DNA of 64,000 nucleotides from Cristatella mucedo (Eukaryota; Bryozoa; Phylactolaemata; Cristatellidae), in NCBI GenBank assembly GCA_009760855.2, contig WPIO01000004.1:8570001-8634000 (forward strand). The letters run 5' to 3'. The translations under genes and the position numbers were made by a program. Under the pieces are notes generated by a model. The model made no database searches. It had not been told where the DNA came from and worked only from the letters and a program-made list of their open reading frames with translations. Positions 10,594 to 21,660 of the stretch are shown piece after piece (position 1 is the stretch's first letter; every line of letters begins with the position of its first letter).

Positions 10594-11335
10594 CAGTAGA
10601 GTGAAGTGCCCATGACTTTTAGTGATTCCTGTTTTACAGCATGCATAATAACCGGATTTCCTGTACAAGCACTTGTTAGTTGGGTATCAGGTTTCCGCCG
10701 AGTCGGCTTCACTTTGGACTTCGAACAAACGAGTGAAGAGCACACTATATGACTGGTGCTGCACCGCGTTTATATTGCTCTCCGCAGCTGTTGAAGAGAC
10801 TGCTCGTCGTCGTTGCCATGTTCTGTTGCTGCCTCGTTGCCATGCTCTGCTGCTGCCTTCGGAGCGTATTCCGAACTTTTCGACCGGCAGCTGCGACCCG
10901 CCAGCCACGAAAGCTTCCAAGGCGCCCGCTCCGTCAGTATTTGTCCAGCGTCCGCAAGGACCAGTGCCGTCGCGAGCGCGACGCTAGTCACGTCACTTGA
11001 CTGCAGCCTAAGGAGCGGAGATGCTCCAGATGCCGCTAAAGAACGCTCGTAAAATTTACTACCTAGTGGATCCGAGTTGCAATCATTAATCGGCTCCCGC
11101 GACTCACAATACATCTTATGAAACGCGTTCGTTTTTTTTTATCCACGTCGCAGGTGGTATGCTTACTAACCGGCGGGCTAGCTGCTCGAAACTTAGACTT
11201 GGCTCGCTGAGACACAGGTGACTCGACCGCAATGGTTCAGCATTCGACGCACGCCTCTCAAAAGAGTTTCCGACGCGGAAAAAAAGGGAGCGAATGAGTG
11301 CGTCGAGCGTGCAACAGCTCGCGCTTCATCGGGCA
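10590..11335. other. no recognised gene; GC-rich 10780-11040
   Basis: Overlapping open frames of 70-115 codons occur on both strands at 10673-11114. They have no recognised domain and no splice context that favours one, so none is called. Confidence 0.4.
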
Positions 11336-11336
11336 A

Positions 11337-11384
11337 CCAGTCCTAACCAGTCCTAACCAGTCTTAACCAGTCCTAACCAGTCCG
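11337..11384. repeat. 11-bp tandem repeat
   Basis: About four and a half units of ccagtcctaa (one with cttaa). Confidence 0.85.
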
Positions 11385-11404
11385 CGTAGGATCGATATCC
11401 ATGC

Positions 11405-11545
11405 TGTTTATCGAGCGCTCACCGTTCGATCGCGCTTCCCTTTGCAGCAAATGTAAAGCGCCTAGAAAGAGATCGAGTTCTTTGCTGAGGACCCTCTATC
11501 GAGTGTATTACCATTCGTATTGTCATTATTATTTTATTATTATCG
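11405..11545 (+). mobile_element. LINE 3' end with ATT tail
   Basis: Matches the 3' untranslated end of the resident L2-like LINE: a 'ttcgatcg...cctttgcagcaa' segment, 'aaatgtaaagcgcctagaaa', 'gagttctttgctgagg', then an (ATT)-rich tail. Only the extreme 3' end is present, as expected for 5'-truncated insertion. Confidence 0.8.
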
Positions 11546-11549
11546 ATCC

Positions 11550-11972
11550 CGGTCCCTTCGGCGACATTGCGCCGCCTCCGACCGTGTCTCCAGCGAGCGA
11601 CAATCTGTGCCAATTCTGAGCACCCGTGCAGGAACAAGTGGGCGGGCAGCTTTAAGCGGTGTCGCTGCGAGCGAACGGCGCGCAATTTTCGGAGTAGGAA
11701 GCTCCGGCTGCCGCCGCACGTCTCTCCTCGCGTCTCTCTCACGGCCGCCGCTGGCCACGACCGCATCGTACACAGCCAGCTCGGCCACTGACGAAATTCG
11801 ACTGCCAATTCTCTCACAGCCGGATGTGACGAAACGTACCGCTTCCGCTGCGTTCGCGGCCAGCCTTGTTGCTCCAGTAGCGCCAACGGTCGACTCAGCC
11901 GTAAGGCCCGCGGCCAGCTCTGCCGCAGCGTTCTCTGCTGCGGCGCTACCGGCTGCCTCTCATCTGCCCGAG
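11550..11972. other. GC-rich stretch before the CT array
   Basis: An open frame runs through from 11520 on the plus strand. Most of its length is the following CT array. The non-repeat part (Ser/Ala/Arg-rich) shows no domain. Confidence 0.4.
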
Positions 11973-12255
11973 GCTCTCGCTCTCTCTCGCTCTCTCTCGC
12001 TCTCTCTCGCTCTCTCTCTCTCTCTCGCTCTCTCTCGCTCTCTCTCGCTCTCTCTCTCGCTCTCTCTCGCTCTCTCTCGCTCTCTCTCGCTCTCTCTCGC
12101 TCTCTCTCGCTCTCTCTCGCTCTCTCTCGCTCTCTCTCGCTCTCTCTCGCTCTCTCTCGCTCTCTCTCGCTCTCTCTCGCTCTCTCTCGCTCTCTCTCTC
12201 GCTCTCTCTCTCGCTCTCTCTCTCGCTCTCTCTCGCTCTCTCTCGCTCTCTCTCG

Positions 12256-12290
<35 letters not shown>

Positions 12291-12333
12291 GCTCTCTCTC
12301 GCTCTCTCTCGCTCTCTCTCTCGCTCTCTCTCG

Positions 12334-12425
<92 letters not shown>

Positions 12426-12459
12426 CTCTCTCGCTCTCTCTCGCTCTCTTTCGCTCTCG
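11973..12459. repeat. large CT array with 10-bp higher-order unit
   Basis: About 490 bp. Most of it is the 10-mer gctctctctc repeated in register, with local 12-mers and a pure (CT)n block at about 12340-12420. Polypurine/polypyrimidine throughout. Long SLSL or ERER open frames here are artefacts. Confidence 0.95.
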
Positions 12460-13576
12460 TTTGGCTTAGCGCCGGCAGCCGTTCTTCGTTGTGGCCGCAG
12501 CCGTCGTTTCTGTCACTCTCGCCGTGCAGTCGCAGCGGATGATGCATCCTTCGTTTGCTCGCCATTGAGTTGGTCTCCAGCATGCCGATAATGCATGGCG
12601 AGCGTACTTGGCACCTCGCTTAGCTCCGCTGCCGCCGCTGCTGCCGATCGCTCATTATTCAGCGCCAAATTAAAGCGCAAAGCGGGGAGCGCGTCTCCCG
12701 GTGCCGCTCGCCAGGATCAAGAGGGTCGTTTGCCGGCTACCGCAGTGTATCGCAGTGTATCGTAGTGTACCGCGCTGTATCGCGCTAGCGGCTCGCTCCA
12801 CCGCCGGTGAGCACGCCGCGCAAGCGTTTCCGCCCTCGACGTGTGGCAGATCTTAGCTGACGCGGTCAGTTTGCTGCGCCGTGAAGCGCCGCTGCGCTCG
12901 CCGCTCAGGCCCGGTCTCGCGAGAGCGACCTTGACCTGCAGCGTACACGCATAACGAACGAGTCGGCCCAAAGTAATTGAGTTTCGATCAACTCCAACGA
13001 AGGCGAGCGCAAGCGCAGCGTCTGCTCTCAGGCCAAGGGTTCGAGGGTCAGGCGCTGTTCGCCGCCGCCGCCGCCTCACAGACCGGCGCGACGCTGCAGC
13101 GATCAAGATCCTCCTCGTAGCGCCGCAAGTTCGGCGCTGCTGGGGGCGGGTGGCTGACGGGCGGGTCCAGCCCGGGCCGTCCATTATCTACGAGAATGCA
13201 GTAGCGGCGGCGGCGGCGGCGGAAAGGCCGGCCGCCGCCGCCGCTGATATTGGTCGACGCAGAGCTACGAGCTGCCCTTCACAGCGACTGGATTCGCTGT
13301 TGCATTTCGCGGCACTGCATCCGGGCGCAACGAGAGGCCGAAAGAAGACTACTCCGGCGAGCTACAACCATCGAGCGGCGGCGCTGCGCTGGCGACGTCG
13401 CTGTCGCGACCCCTGGTGGCCGGTTCTGCCCCGACGAAGTAGTTGTAAGACATTCCCCCCTGGACGTTTCCCCCGCACATTCCCCCCCCCCCGGTGGACC
13501 CTAGGACATTCCCGCCCCCGGGGATAGGACATTTTCCCCCTATGTTGATGAATGTATAACTAAGAATACTGATACA

Positions 13577-13577
13577 C

Positions 13578-13612
<35 letters not shown>
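13577..13612. repeat. (TA)n microsatellite
   Basis: About 35 bp of TA repeats inside the foldback-like element. Confidence 0.95.
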
Positions 13613-13613
<1 letters not shown>

Positions 13614-13950
13614 TCTGTATAATTGTATAATTAGAGGAATGGATGGATTGGAAGGATGGTTTCTAGTGGAGCAAACGGCGGCGGCGGTTGCGGCGGCTGC
13701 GGCAGCCTCGAGCTGTACTGTTTGGTTCCGCGGAAGTTCGGTCCCGCTCGACGCCTCCAGGCACGTGTTCGTACCCGTCAAAGCAGGCGCGCGCTACGGC
13801 GTGCCGCGCGTTCCAGCAAATTATCGGTAAGCCTCAGAGGTCTACTGAGTATAACTCGACCTCAAGAGATCTAGCTATGCCCTAATACGCACTAATTAAA
13901 GCGCCGAGTACGAGCAAGGGTGTATTTAGGCAGCGGAGGCGCAGCCCACC

Positions 13951-14066
13951 CTTAACCCTAAAACCTAAACCCTAAACACTAAACTATAAAACCCTAAACG
14001 CTAAACCCTAAACTCTAAACCCTAAAAACTCGTAACCCTAAAACCCTAAACACTAAACCCCAAACC
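13951..14066. repeat. telomere-like CCCTAAA-type array (degenerate)
   Basis: About fifteen degenerate 7-8-bp units with the core ccctaaa(c), variants cactaaac, cgctaaac, ctctaaac. The strand shown is the C-rich one (TTTAGGG on the other). It lies just inside the right arm of the foldback-like element, so it may be part of that element and not a chromosome end. Confidence 0.85.
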
Positions 14067-14280
14067 ACATACCGGGGAAATGTCCTACCCCAGGGCGGAA
14101 TTGTCCGGGGGGGAATGTCCGCGGGGAAATGTCCGGGGGAAACGTCCAGGGGGAAATGTCCGTACCCCGCCGCAATCGGCTGCTGCTGCGCTAGTCTCGC
14201 GCTCACTCACGCCCTCTCATCCAGTCGAGCGAGTGGCGGCACCGTCTGCACCGGCCGCCGCAGTCGCCGCACCGTCTGCC

Positions 14281-14281
<1 letters not shown>

Positions 14282-14318
<37 letters not shown>

Positions 14319-14327
14319 AGCGGCGGC
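14282..14327. repeat. (GGC)n repeat
   Basis: About 45 bp of GGC triplets with one variant. Not in a supported coding frame. Confidence 0.95.
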
Positions 14328-17165
14328 CTAATCGATACCACCCTTTTCCAATAGGAACGGCTGCTGTTATCGGTCTTTTCAAATGTAGTCGCTCGCCGGC
14401 CGGCGAGCGAGCCTCGCGCTTCCGGTGGCGCGCCAGTGGCGCCGCCGGTCGCCCAGAGCAACGTACGGTGCGGCCGCTCGCCGAAGGTGACCGCGCAGCG
14501 GCGCAGAGGACGGAGACGCCGGCCGCCGGCGCTAGCGCGAGGCCGCGCCGCCGCCCGCGCGTCCTGCTCATCGACCGGGGCCGGCCTCCGAGTGCGACTT
14601 CCCCCCGGGCAAGCGGCGCGCGCGGCGAGGCGAGCGTCGCGCCCTCTCGAGCAGCGTAAGAAGAAGAAGACGGCGACGACGGATTCGCGTCGGCGGTCAC
14701 TTGACCGCCGACGCGGTCGCGGCCCCGCGCGCCCCGCATTTGCACGTGCGGAACGGTCGCTCGGCTCGGCTCGGCTCCGCTCGCCGCCCCGCGCGATTGG
14801 TGTGCTCTCTCGGACAGGTAATGAGGGCACCGGCTGGCGATTAGCGCTCGGTCCGCGCCGCTCGACGCGTCGGGGGCGACGCGAAGGCTGAGTGGCGCGC
14901 GAAATGCAAAACAGGCAAACAATGGCGTCTGCTAGGTCGCCGCGCGCGCGCGAGAGGAGGGAGGGGGGTGTTAGGCGAGCGCCTCGAGGTGGGCTGTCGC
15001 AATGCGATTCTGTGGAATTGCGGTGGGGTGGCGCCATTGCGGCGGCATCGAGTGGCCGGCGCGATTCAGCATCGTCCAGAGCCGAAAGCATTGACGGCCT
15101 CCTGGGCGGGTCTCGCGCGAGGCGAGGAGCGACGTGGCGACCGGCCCGATGGGCCCGCGCCGCGCCGCGCTGAGCGGGGCCGCCGAGCGATTGCTATATG
15201 CCACACCATTACCGGCGGCCGATGGCGCGGCACTTGCTTAGATATGGCGAGCGCAATGTAAACAATTTCTTCACCACCTTGCGGCGCTTGGCCTTCAGGC
15301 GTGCTGCCGACCGCAGCGAAGCGCACGCGGTCGCTAGGAGCTGGCGTGCAGCAGAAAGATAATTAACTAATTACCGGCGCCTGTTGAAGTGCGAACTGTT
15401 GTCGGAATACGGTAATCATCAACTTTTTCGAGAAAATCATTAATGGCGCTCGCTCGCGCTCTCCTTCTCTCGTTCGCACGCGCGTGCGCGAGGCTTCCGG
15501 GCTTCGATGAGATCGGCATGCAGTATTCGCCGGTCGAAGCGGACAGCAGCAGCGGCCGCGGCCTCGGAGCGTGCGGCGCCGCAGCCATGCGCGCATCGTC
15601 GTCGCGGTCCGATCTCCAGTCTATGCGATAGCAGCCGCCGCCGCCGCCGCCGACACCCTAGGCCCTAGCTGGACAAGTCAAGAGCACGCGAGGAAACGCT
15701 ATAGTGACTGCCGTCCGGGCACCCCGGCTTCGCGGCGTCAGACCGGCCGCGCGGCGTCGAGAGGTAGCAGCGCCGTCATCGGTCGGCCGCGGAGCGGATC
15801 GAGCTGCTGCCGTAGCTCGGAGATCGACTATCGGTGCCTGCGAGAGGGCCCATCCGACGAGTCTGACGTCAGACGACGGCTGCTGAGCGGCGGCGGCGGC
15901 GGCGTCGTCGCGGTGAGTCCAGCCGCGGCCGCGAAGTCACGCTGCTGCTGAGCGGCTCGCTCGCCGCTGTGTGCCGCGCTGTCGTCCGGCGGCGGCGGCG
16001 CGCGCAGCGACGTCGTCGCTGCGCGCGCGCGACGCCGTGCAGTCGTCGGCGCCGATGCGGCAAGTTGGTGGGCGCGGCTCAAAAGAGGTTCGCTCTCCCT
16101 CCCATGAGGCGGCTCCGCTTGCGAAACTTCGCAATCGGTTGGCTCGATCGGCTCGCTGGCGCTACTCGGATCTAGCGGCAAAGTGAGCAATCCTCGCACA
16201 GTCGCGAAAATTTCGCGAAATCGCGAAATCCCCAGCGCGATCGTGCGAGCGAATGGCCTCGACGGAAGAAAGTGACGCTCGCTCAAGCCGCAGCTGGACC
16301 GAGTGGGGGGGTGGTTTTACGGAAGCGTGGCGCGTCTGTCGCGAGCGCTGCGACAGCGACGGCAACGCGTCGTCTACCCGCCTTAGCTGGTCCCTCACCT
16401 TGCTATCGGCGCCCACACAATCGTGCCCCTTGCTATCTGTTTCTCTCTCTCCCCCTCCCGCTGTGTGAGTGTGTGTCTCTTTCTCTCTCACTTGTCTCCC
16501 TCTCTCTCTCCGTCTGACGCTCGCTCTCTGTCTCTCCCTCTTCGTGTCTTTCTCTCTCACTCTCTCTCACTCTCTGTCTCTATCCATCTCTCTGTGTGTC
16601 TCGCTGTCCGTCTCTCGATATCTCGCTCGGTCGCAGGTCACGCCCATCAGTGACCAGCCCGCGCGACCGTGGGCCACGCGGCGGCGTCTGCGCTCCCTAC
16701 GATCGGTTAGGCGCCGCCGAACGAGGCTTTCAGCCAATCTGAGCCGGCGCCCATCGGGGTGCACCATGCCCACCCGCTGCCGCCGCGTGCGGCCTCTCCT
16801 ACCGTCTAGCGAACGCGTCCGCCGCTGGACGCGTACGTGCAATATCGGCCGCTCGCCGCTGCCATGCGCATCTATCTCGTATCGCTCTCTCTCTCTCTCT
16901 CTCTCCCTCTCTCCAGCAATAGAAGAGGCGGCTAGTAGTTCGTCGTCAAAGCAAGTCTGCGAGTGTAGGCGCTCGACAGCGGACCGCGGCGGCCAGCCAG
17001 ACGCGTCCGCCGTCGACTAGAAGTCCACGTCCGCTTCCGCCGTCGACGAGAAGCCGGTGCGCTCGCTCGCGCAGCTTTTATTGAAAGCGCTCTCGTCGGC
17101 CCACAGGTCGCCGCGCGCTTTGGCCGCCGGCGTCCGCCGGAAGCGCCGCAGGTCGAACCGCGGCG

Positions 17166-18133
17166 ATGAGCAGGACTCCAAGCTTCCTGGCGGTGCCGCT
17201 CGCCGCAGCGGGGCCGGACCGCCAGAGCGGCCAGCTCGCTCGCGGCGGCGCCGCCGCCGCCGACGCGTGCTCGCTCGGAACGCACGACAGCGCATCGCGG
17301 TCCGCCGAGGAGGGCTGTGCGGCTCCGCCGCGCTCGGGACCGGCCAGTCCGTCGTCGTTCTCCGGACGGTCGCGCAACGGATCGTACGCGTTCACTTCGC
17401 TGGGCCACTCGCGGTCGGCCTCCAGCTCCGGTCGGCTCGACGTGCCGGCGTCGCCGTCGGCTGGCAGCGGGCGCACAGCAGGCTGGACGCCGGACGGCTC
17501 GGACGCCGGTCCGCCGCCGGGCTGCGGCGGCGACTGCCAGCGGCTGCTGAGCGCGCTGAAGCATGACAACCACAACCTGGCCCGTGACCTCATCAGCAAG
17601 TATGCGCGCTGCTGCTTCGATGCCGCTTCCGGCTCGGCGAGCAGCAGCGTGTTCGAGTCTCCCGCGCCGAGTCCGCCCGGCGCCGAGAGCGCCGCAAGAC
17701 AGCGCTCGCCCAGCCAGGCCGCCGTCGGCCGCGCGGCGCCGCCGGCGGTGGCTCAGTCGGCGGAGGCGGCGGCGATCGTACTAAGCAAGCGCAGCGCCAG
17801 CGACGTCCGTCACCCGACGCGCAGCGGCGCGCTCGGCTGGCCAGCGGATACGGTCTCGCTGGGCAAACCGCCGTCGCCGTTGGCCGCGGCGGCGGCGAGC
17901 CTCGCGCCTGCTGACGCGTGCGACAGCCGCGCCAGCTCGAGCGACGCCGCGGCCGCAGAGGCCGTCGCCGCGAGTCCGCCGTCGCTGGGCAGGGCGGCTG
18001 CCGCGGACGCTGCGCCGCCGCAGTCGCCGCCGCCTGTGAAAGGATTCCCGCCGCTGAAGCTAATCATTCCCGACATAAAAATCGGGTCGTCGCTGTTCCT
18101 CAACCGCAGCACGGAGGAGGACGAAGGCGCCGC

Positions 18134-18215
<82 letters not shown>

Positions 18216-19097
18216 GAGCGTCGCTCGTGCCGGACTTCCGAAGGCCCGCTGTGCGACGCCTGCGAGCGCATGGACGTGCTGCGCGACGTCATGCTGCACG
18301 CCGCCGTCGCGCTCGGCGCCGCTCGCGTCCTGGACGCTCTGCTCAAGCTGAAGCTCGACCCCAACTCTCCGGGCTACGAAGGGGGCGGCGGCGGCGGCGG
18401 CAGCGGCGGCAGCTGGCGAAGCGGTCGGGGCGGCGGCGGCGCCTCAGACGCGAGGGACGAGGCGTTCAGGCACGTGATCAACGCAGTGGTTAGCCGGCAG
18501 GGCGGCGGCGGCCGGCGGCTGTCGTCGAACGCGGCGGCTGTCAGGCTTCGCGGCGACGGCGCCGCCGCGCAGTTGGGCGAGCTGTTCCGCCTGCCGCCGC
18601 TCTTCGCCGCCGTCGCCGCTGGCACGCCGTACGCCCTAAGGCTGCTGCTGGCCAATGGCGCCGACCCGCGCGTACACGACGCGAGGCGGTGCACGCCGCT
18701 CTACGTCGCCGCCAGCGGCGGGAACGAAGCGGCGGTCGACGCACTGCTCGAGTACGGAGCCCGCATAGAGAGCTGCTGCGAGGGCGGCGGCGTCGGCGGC
18801 GGCGGCGGCGGCGGCGGCGCGGATTCGACGCCCGAGGGCCTGTCGGACGCCGCCATCGCCAAGCTCAAGGACAGACAGTCGGATATTGTGCGCAGGATCG
18901 TAGCCGGCATCGCCAGCGTCTCGGGCGGACGAGTCGCCGTGAAGCAGTCGCGCGTGTCCAGTTCAATGGCCGGCGGCGGCGGAGGCGGAGGCGGCCGGCG
19001 GCTAAAGGTGAAATTGTCGGCTTCCGCCCAGAGCGAGCTGCTACAGGTTCCCGGCGCCCACGTTTCCGGTGGAAGAATGCACAACAGCCCACGCCAG
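17166..19097 (+). CDS. 5' exon of an ankyrin-repeat protein with poly-glycine tracts
   Basis: ATG at 17166 (G at -3) opens a frame of exactly 644 codons that ends at a strong donor (ccacgccag/gtacga, GT at 19098), phase 0. Visible parts: a Ser/Ala/Gly-rich N-terminus; a helical stretch at residues about 122-155 (RLLSALKHDNHNLARDLIS); a hydrophobic segment about 290-312 (GFPPLKLIIPDIKIGSSLF); 26 consecutive glycines at residues 324-349, encoded by GGC; a helix pair about 365-400 (DVMLHAAVALGAARVLDALL); and a clear ankyrin repeat about 475-540 (PPLFAAVAAGTPYALRLLL, then NGADPRVHDARRCTPLYVAA and a following helix). Ankyrin repeats bind protein partners; the partner is unknown. GC3 is very high. 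The frame stays open past the donor to 19700, but that part loses protein-like character. Three more plus-strand exons lie at 44.6-63.3 kb. I cannot name the family. Confidence 0.75.
18135..18212 (+). repeat. (GGC)26 coding poly-glycine
   Basis: 26 uninterrupted GGC codons in frame within the ankyrin exon. Likely length-variable. Further shorter GGC runs encode Gly at about 18381-18410 and 18784-18819. Confidence 0.95.
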
Positions 19098-20063
19098 GTA
19101 CGACAGCGCCGCGCGCCCGGGTGGTGGATGGGTGGGTGGGTGGGTGGGTGGCGACGTGACGCTGCTGAGACGCTCTCGCGGGCGCGTCTCGGCGTTGCGG
19201 GCGTCTGGCGAGACGTCGCGGTAGCGGACTCGCGCTTTTTTCGTTCTCGCTGGCCCGACCCGAGCGTTCTCCGAACAGCCGGGACGAGCCCGGGCCTCGC
19301 CGCCGCGCGACGCAGCAGCCGTCTCGCAGGCGTCGGTCCGACCGCCGCGCCCCGTCGGGACATGGCTGCAGCCGCCGGACGGCAGTCGCGTGTGCGCCGC
19401 CGCCGTCGCACCCGGCACGCGTCACCGCCGCCGTCTCACCGCGTGCCGCCGCTGCACGCGCCTCATGAGCGATCACGAGCCGCGCGTTCGGTTGAGAGCC
19501 GCGCAGCCGCGTGGGCGGCTTCGACCGGGCCGTCGCGTCTTGATTGCCGTTGCGCGCGCATCGCGCCCAAGCGTCGATCTGTCCGAAGTGAGAGCAGGAG
19601 AGCGAGCGAGCGAGCGAGCAGGCGCGTACGCCTTCCTTCCGTATCGCCTCACTTTCGTCCCAGCCGCCCAGTTAGCGCACGAGGCGATGGCTGTTTGTGA
19701 GCGAAATGTGCATGATGCGTAATGGCCGTTTATGAGGCTCGCTGTCGTCGTAATTCGACTGCTTTTGCCATTAGTGAGGCAGCTGTACATTTTGAGTGCA
19801 GCGTTTCTTAATCGCCAGACGCGTTCCGCATTCTTCTTGCTACGGGCGTGCGGGACGGTAGGGGGCGGGGCGGTGAGGGAAAGTAAATCGGTTGTCCGGA
19901 TGTCCGCACGTCCGCACGATTGTCGACAGCGTGACCGCCGGCCCGCCCCCTGTGCCTGGCAAGCGCCAGCCGAATGCTGCGTGAAGATGAGAACTGCTCA
20001 CCGGCTCCTCTAGACGGTAGAAGGAGTACAGCAGGAAGCGATTGGGCGTCCGCCGCGGAAAAA
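19098..20063. other. start of intron 1 and GC-rich sequence
   Basis: It begins with the donor of the ankyrin exon, followed by a GGTG-rich tract (19122-19152). It remains GC-rich with open frames on both strands and no domain. Possibly also the promoter zone of the short exon at 20064. Confidence 0.4.
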
Positions 20064-20186
20064 ATGGCGGCTGGCACGGGGGGGGGTGCACGGCCCCGGC
20101 CTTGGCCAGCCGGTAAGATTGACGCTTACTGTAAACAGATCAGGGCCTTTGTCAAGACAACGCTTCGCGACCACTTCTCGTCGCAG
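20064..20186 (+). CDS. short coding exon starting ATGGCGGC (41 codons)
   Basis: ATG at 20064 in the context aaaATGGCGGC resembles initiator elements of short-5'UTR genes. The frame encodes MAAGTGGG, an Arg/Pro-rich part, then a charged amphipathic segment (KIDAYCKQIRAFVKTTLRDH) and ends at tcgcag/gtatac, phase 0. Two readings are possible. It may be the first exon of a separate gene whose later exons I could not find. Or only the part from about 20115 is an internal exon of the ankyrin gene (an AG after ggtaag would give phase 0 and fit the 19097 donor), although the acceptor context is weak. The frame is also open upstream to an ATG at 19974. No family was recognised. Confidence 0.45.
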
Positions 20187-21325
20187 GTATACAAATTCGC
20201 GTCAACTTTACTCACACGTGCCTGTGCGTACAGCTGAGACCATTTGCAGAAAGGTCGGCGAATGCTGCTGGGCACTAACAGTGGGAACGATCTGGGAGCG
20301 AGTGCTGTACGCGGCGGCTGTCGTAACAGGCCGAGGCGACGTCTTACAAAGGTCACCGAAGCCTCTACTGGTTTTATTAGGGCATCGCAGCCGCGGCGCA
20401 TGGATAACTCGACCTCTCGGAAGCCGCTTCTGCTGCCCTTGGAAGGTATTGCAACTGACCTTTGCATCTGACCCGGAGCTCGGAATTGGTTGGTTAAAGG
20501 ACAGCGTGCGACAAGGAAGCCTGGAGATTTGTTAGCTCAGTTACACCGAGGAAAAAGCTTTAGGCTTTTAGCTTTTAGTGTATCGATTCAAGTAGGAAGG
20601 ATATTATAATAATAATAACTAGTATGCTCTTCCATTGGTACAGTACCCAAACATAACTAAATCTCTATTTGGGCCCTTTACTCATGCTGGAAAGATAGCA
20701 TGTATAGCTGATTCGTCATAGTAACATGCACAATTAAGCACACGTTAAGCTCAAATCACACTAAGGAAAAAATGTTGTAAGAATCAGGCACCTCCTTTTA
20801 GACATTGAGTAACGGTGTCGCGGTATGCCGTGATGTCAGGCCACAGCGAGTGACGAGCTTGGAATGCATATGAACGACATGTAAGGTCCCCAAAAGGTGG
20901 GGTTGGTTATAGTTAAAGTTATAGTTAATTGTGCATTTATAGTTAAAACATTTTGTGCTCTGCGCGATCTTTCAGACGCAGTATATTCTAGACTGGAGGG
21001 GTATAGCATATTTGTATATTAGTATATTTATATTATATTATATAGTGTATAGTATATTTGGCCTAGCCTATTATACATCCGGGTATAGAGTGGCCTTGAC
21101 CCGTTTTAGCCTCGGGTTATAAAGTAGCCTTGTCCGTTTTTGCCCCGGTATACTCTGGGCAGGGTATACTTTGACCTGTTACACCGGGTTCGCACCTTCT
21201 GTAAACGTCTGACAGTACAGATAGGAAGACATGCAAAAAGAGAGAGAGAGAGTGTGTGAGAGAGAGCTAAAAAAGTCTAGACGGGGTATAAAACATGAGT
21301 GGACAAACTAGGCTGGGATAAATGC
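20187..21325. other. no recognised gene; small tandem repeats
   Basis: Mostly AT-rich. A pair of about 33-bp units (cgggtatagagtggccttg and relatives) is at 21080-21146, TATATT-rich words at 21010-21060, and a short GA run at 21239-21266. Confidence 0.5.
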
Positions 21326-21326
21326 A

Positions 21327-21449
21327 ATTAATTTATATAGGTCCTTAAGAGAACTTACTATCTATGCAGGTTCTTACACTTGCCGCATCCTCGACCCCCA
21401 CAACCTTGGTCACTAAAGGCGAGTATCTTACCGCTGGCTCAAACCAGGC
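21327..21449 (-). mobile_element. SINE B relic
   Basis: On the minus strand, from a head resembling 'tttgagccagcggtaagata' to a 3' end 'agtaagttctcttaagg' and 'tatataaatta'. Diverged. Confidence 0.6.
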
Positions 21450-21660
21450 GCCGCATTTTTGCAATGTAACGTAACTGAAAATAGGCTGCGACTTGGCTGT
21501 GAAGCTGATGCTGTCATCTGGTGAAAGATCCTTTTGGAAGGCCACTCAGATTTAGTGCAGAGGCCATAGGGGATGTGCCATTGTGAGCCAGTGTGAGTGA
21601 TTTCAATGAGAGTGCTTTCCAATTTTCCCATACCTGTTAAGTTGGGTTTTTTGTCGTTGA
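21450..21660 (-). mobile_element. LINE relic (RT fragment)
   Basis: Its minus strand aligns with the RT segment at 29450-29560: the 'FQKDLSPDDSISFTAKS' frame corresponds to 'FQSDLSLDDHISSTVKS' in better copies, followed by the 'YVTLQKCGAWF' equivalent of 'LHNTAKIRACL'. Very degraded. Confidence 0.6.

Larger units (their letters stand above)
13449..14160. mobile_element. foldback-like element with about 95-bp inverted repeats
   Basis: The left arm (13449-13544) and the right arm (14068-14160) are inverted copies. Read inward, both begin gacatt(c/t)ccccctggacg and then gtttccccc, continue with repeated gacattcccc units, and end near taggacattttccc/tatg. Each arm is itself a run of about 14-bp gacattccccc units. 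The 520 bp between them hold a (TA)n run, a GC-rich unique part and the CCCTAAA-like array next to the right arm. No transposase frame is present, so it resembles a non-autonomous foldback or MITE-like element. No clear target-site duplication was found. Confidence 0.65.
12600..17165. promoter_or_regulatory. CpG-rich block upstream of the ankyrin exon (possible promoter region)
   Basis: About 4.5 kb rich in CG dinucleotides and GGC/GCC words, ending at the start codon at 17166. Many open frames of 60-290 codons occur on both strands (for example 14207-15091 minus), as expected from stop-poor GC-rich DNA. None shows a domain, so none is called. Inside are a foldback-like element (13449-14160), GGC repeats (14282-14327), and CT/GT-rich tracts at 16440-16625 and 16885-16915. 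I infer that the 5' untranslated region and promoter of the 17166 gene lie here. No TATA box or start site can be fixed. Confidence 0.4.

Noticed and set aside
11520-12542. 340-codon open frame
   Set aside because: Two thirds of it is the CT array read as Leu/Ser; the rest has no domain.
14203-15091. 239- and 294-codon minus-strand frames
   Set aside because: Overlapping frames in CpG-rich DNA with Arg/Pro/Ala bias, no domain and no splice signals that favour them.
18701-19476. Antisense frames of 200-236 codons opposite the ankyrin exon
   Set aside because: Shadows of the plus-strand exon; Pro/Arg-rich composition is the complement of its GGC codons.
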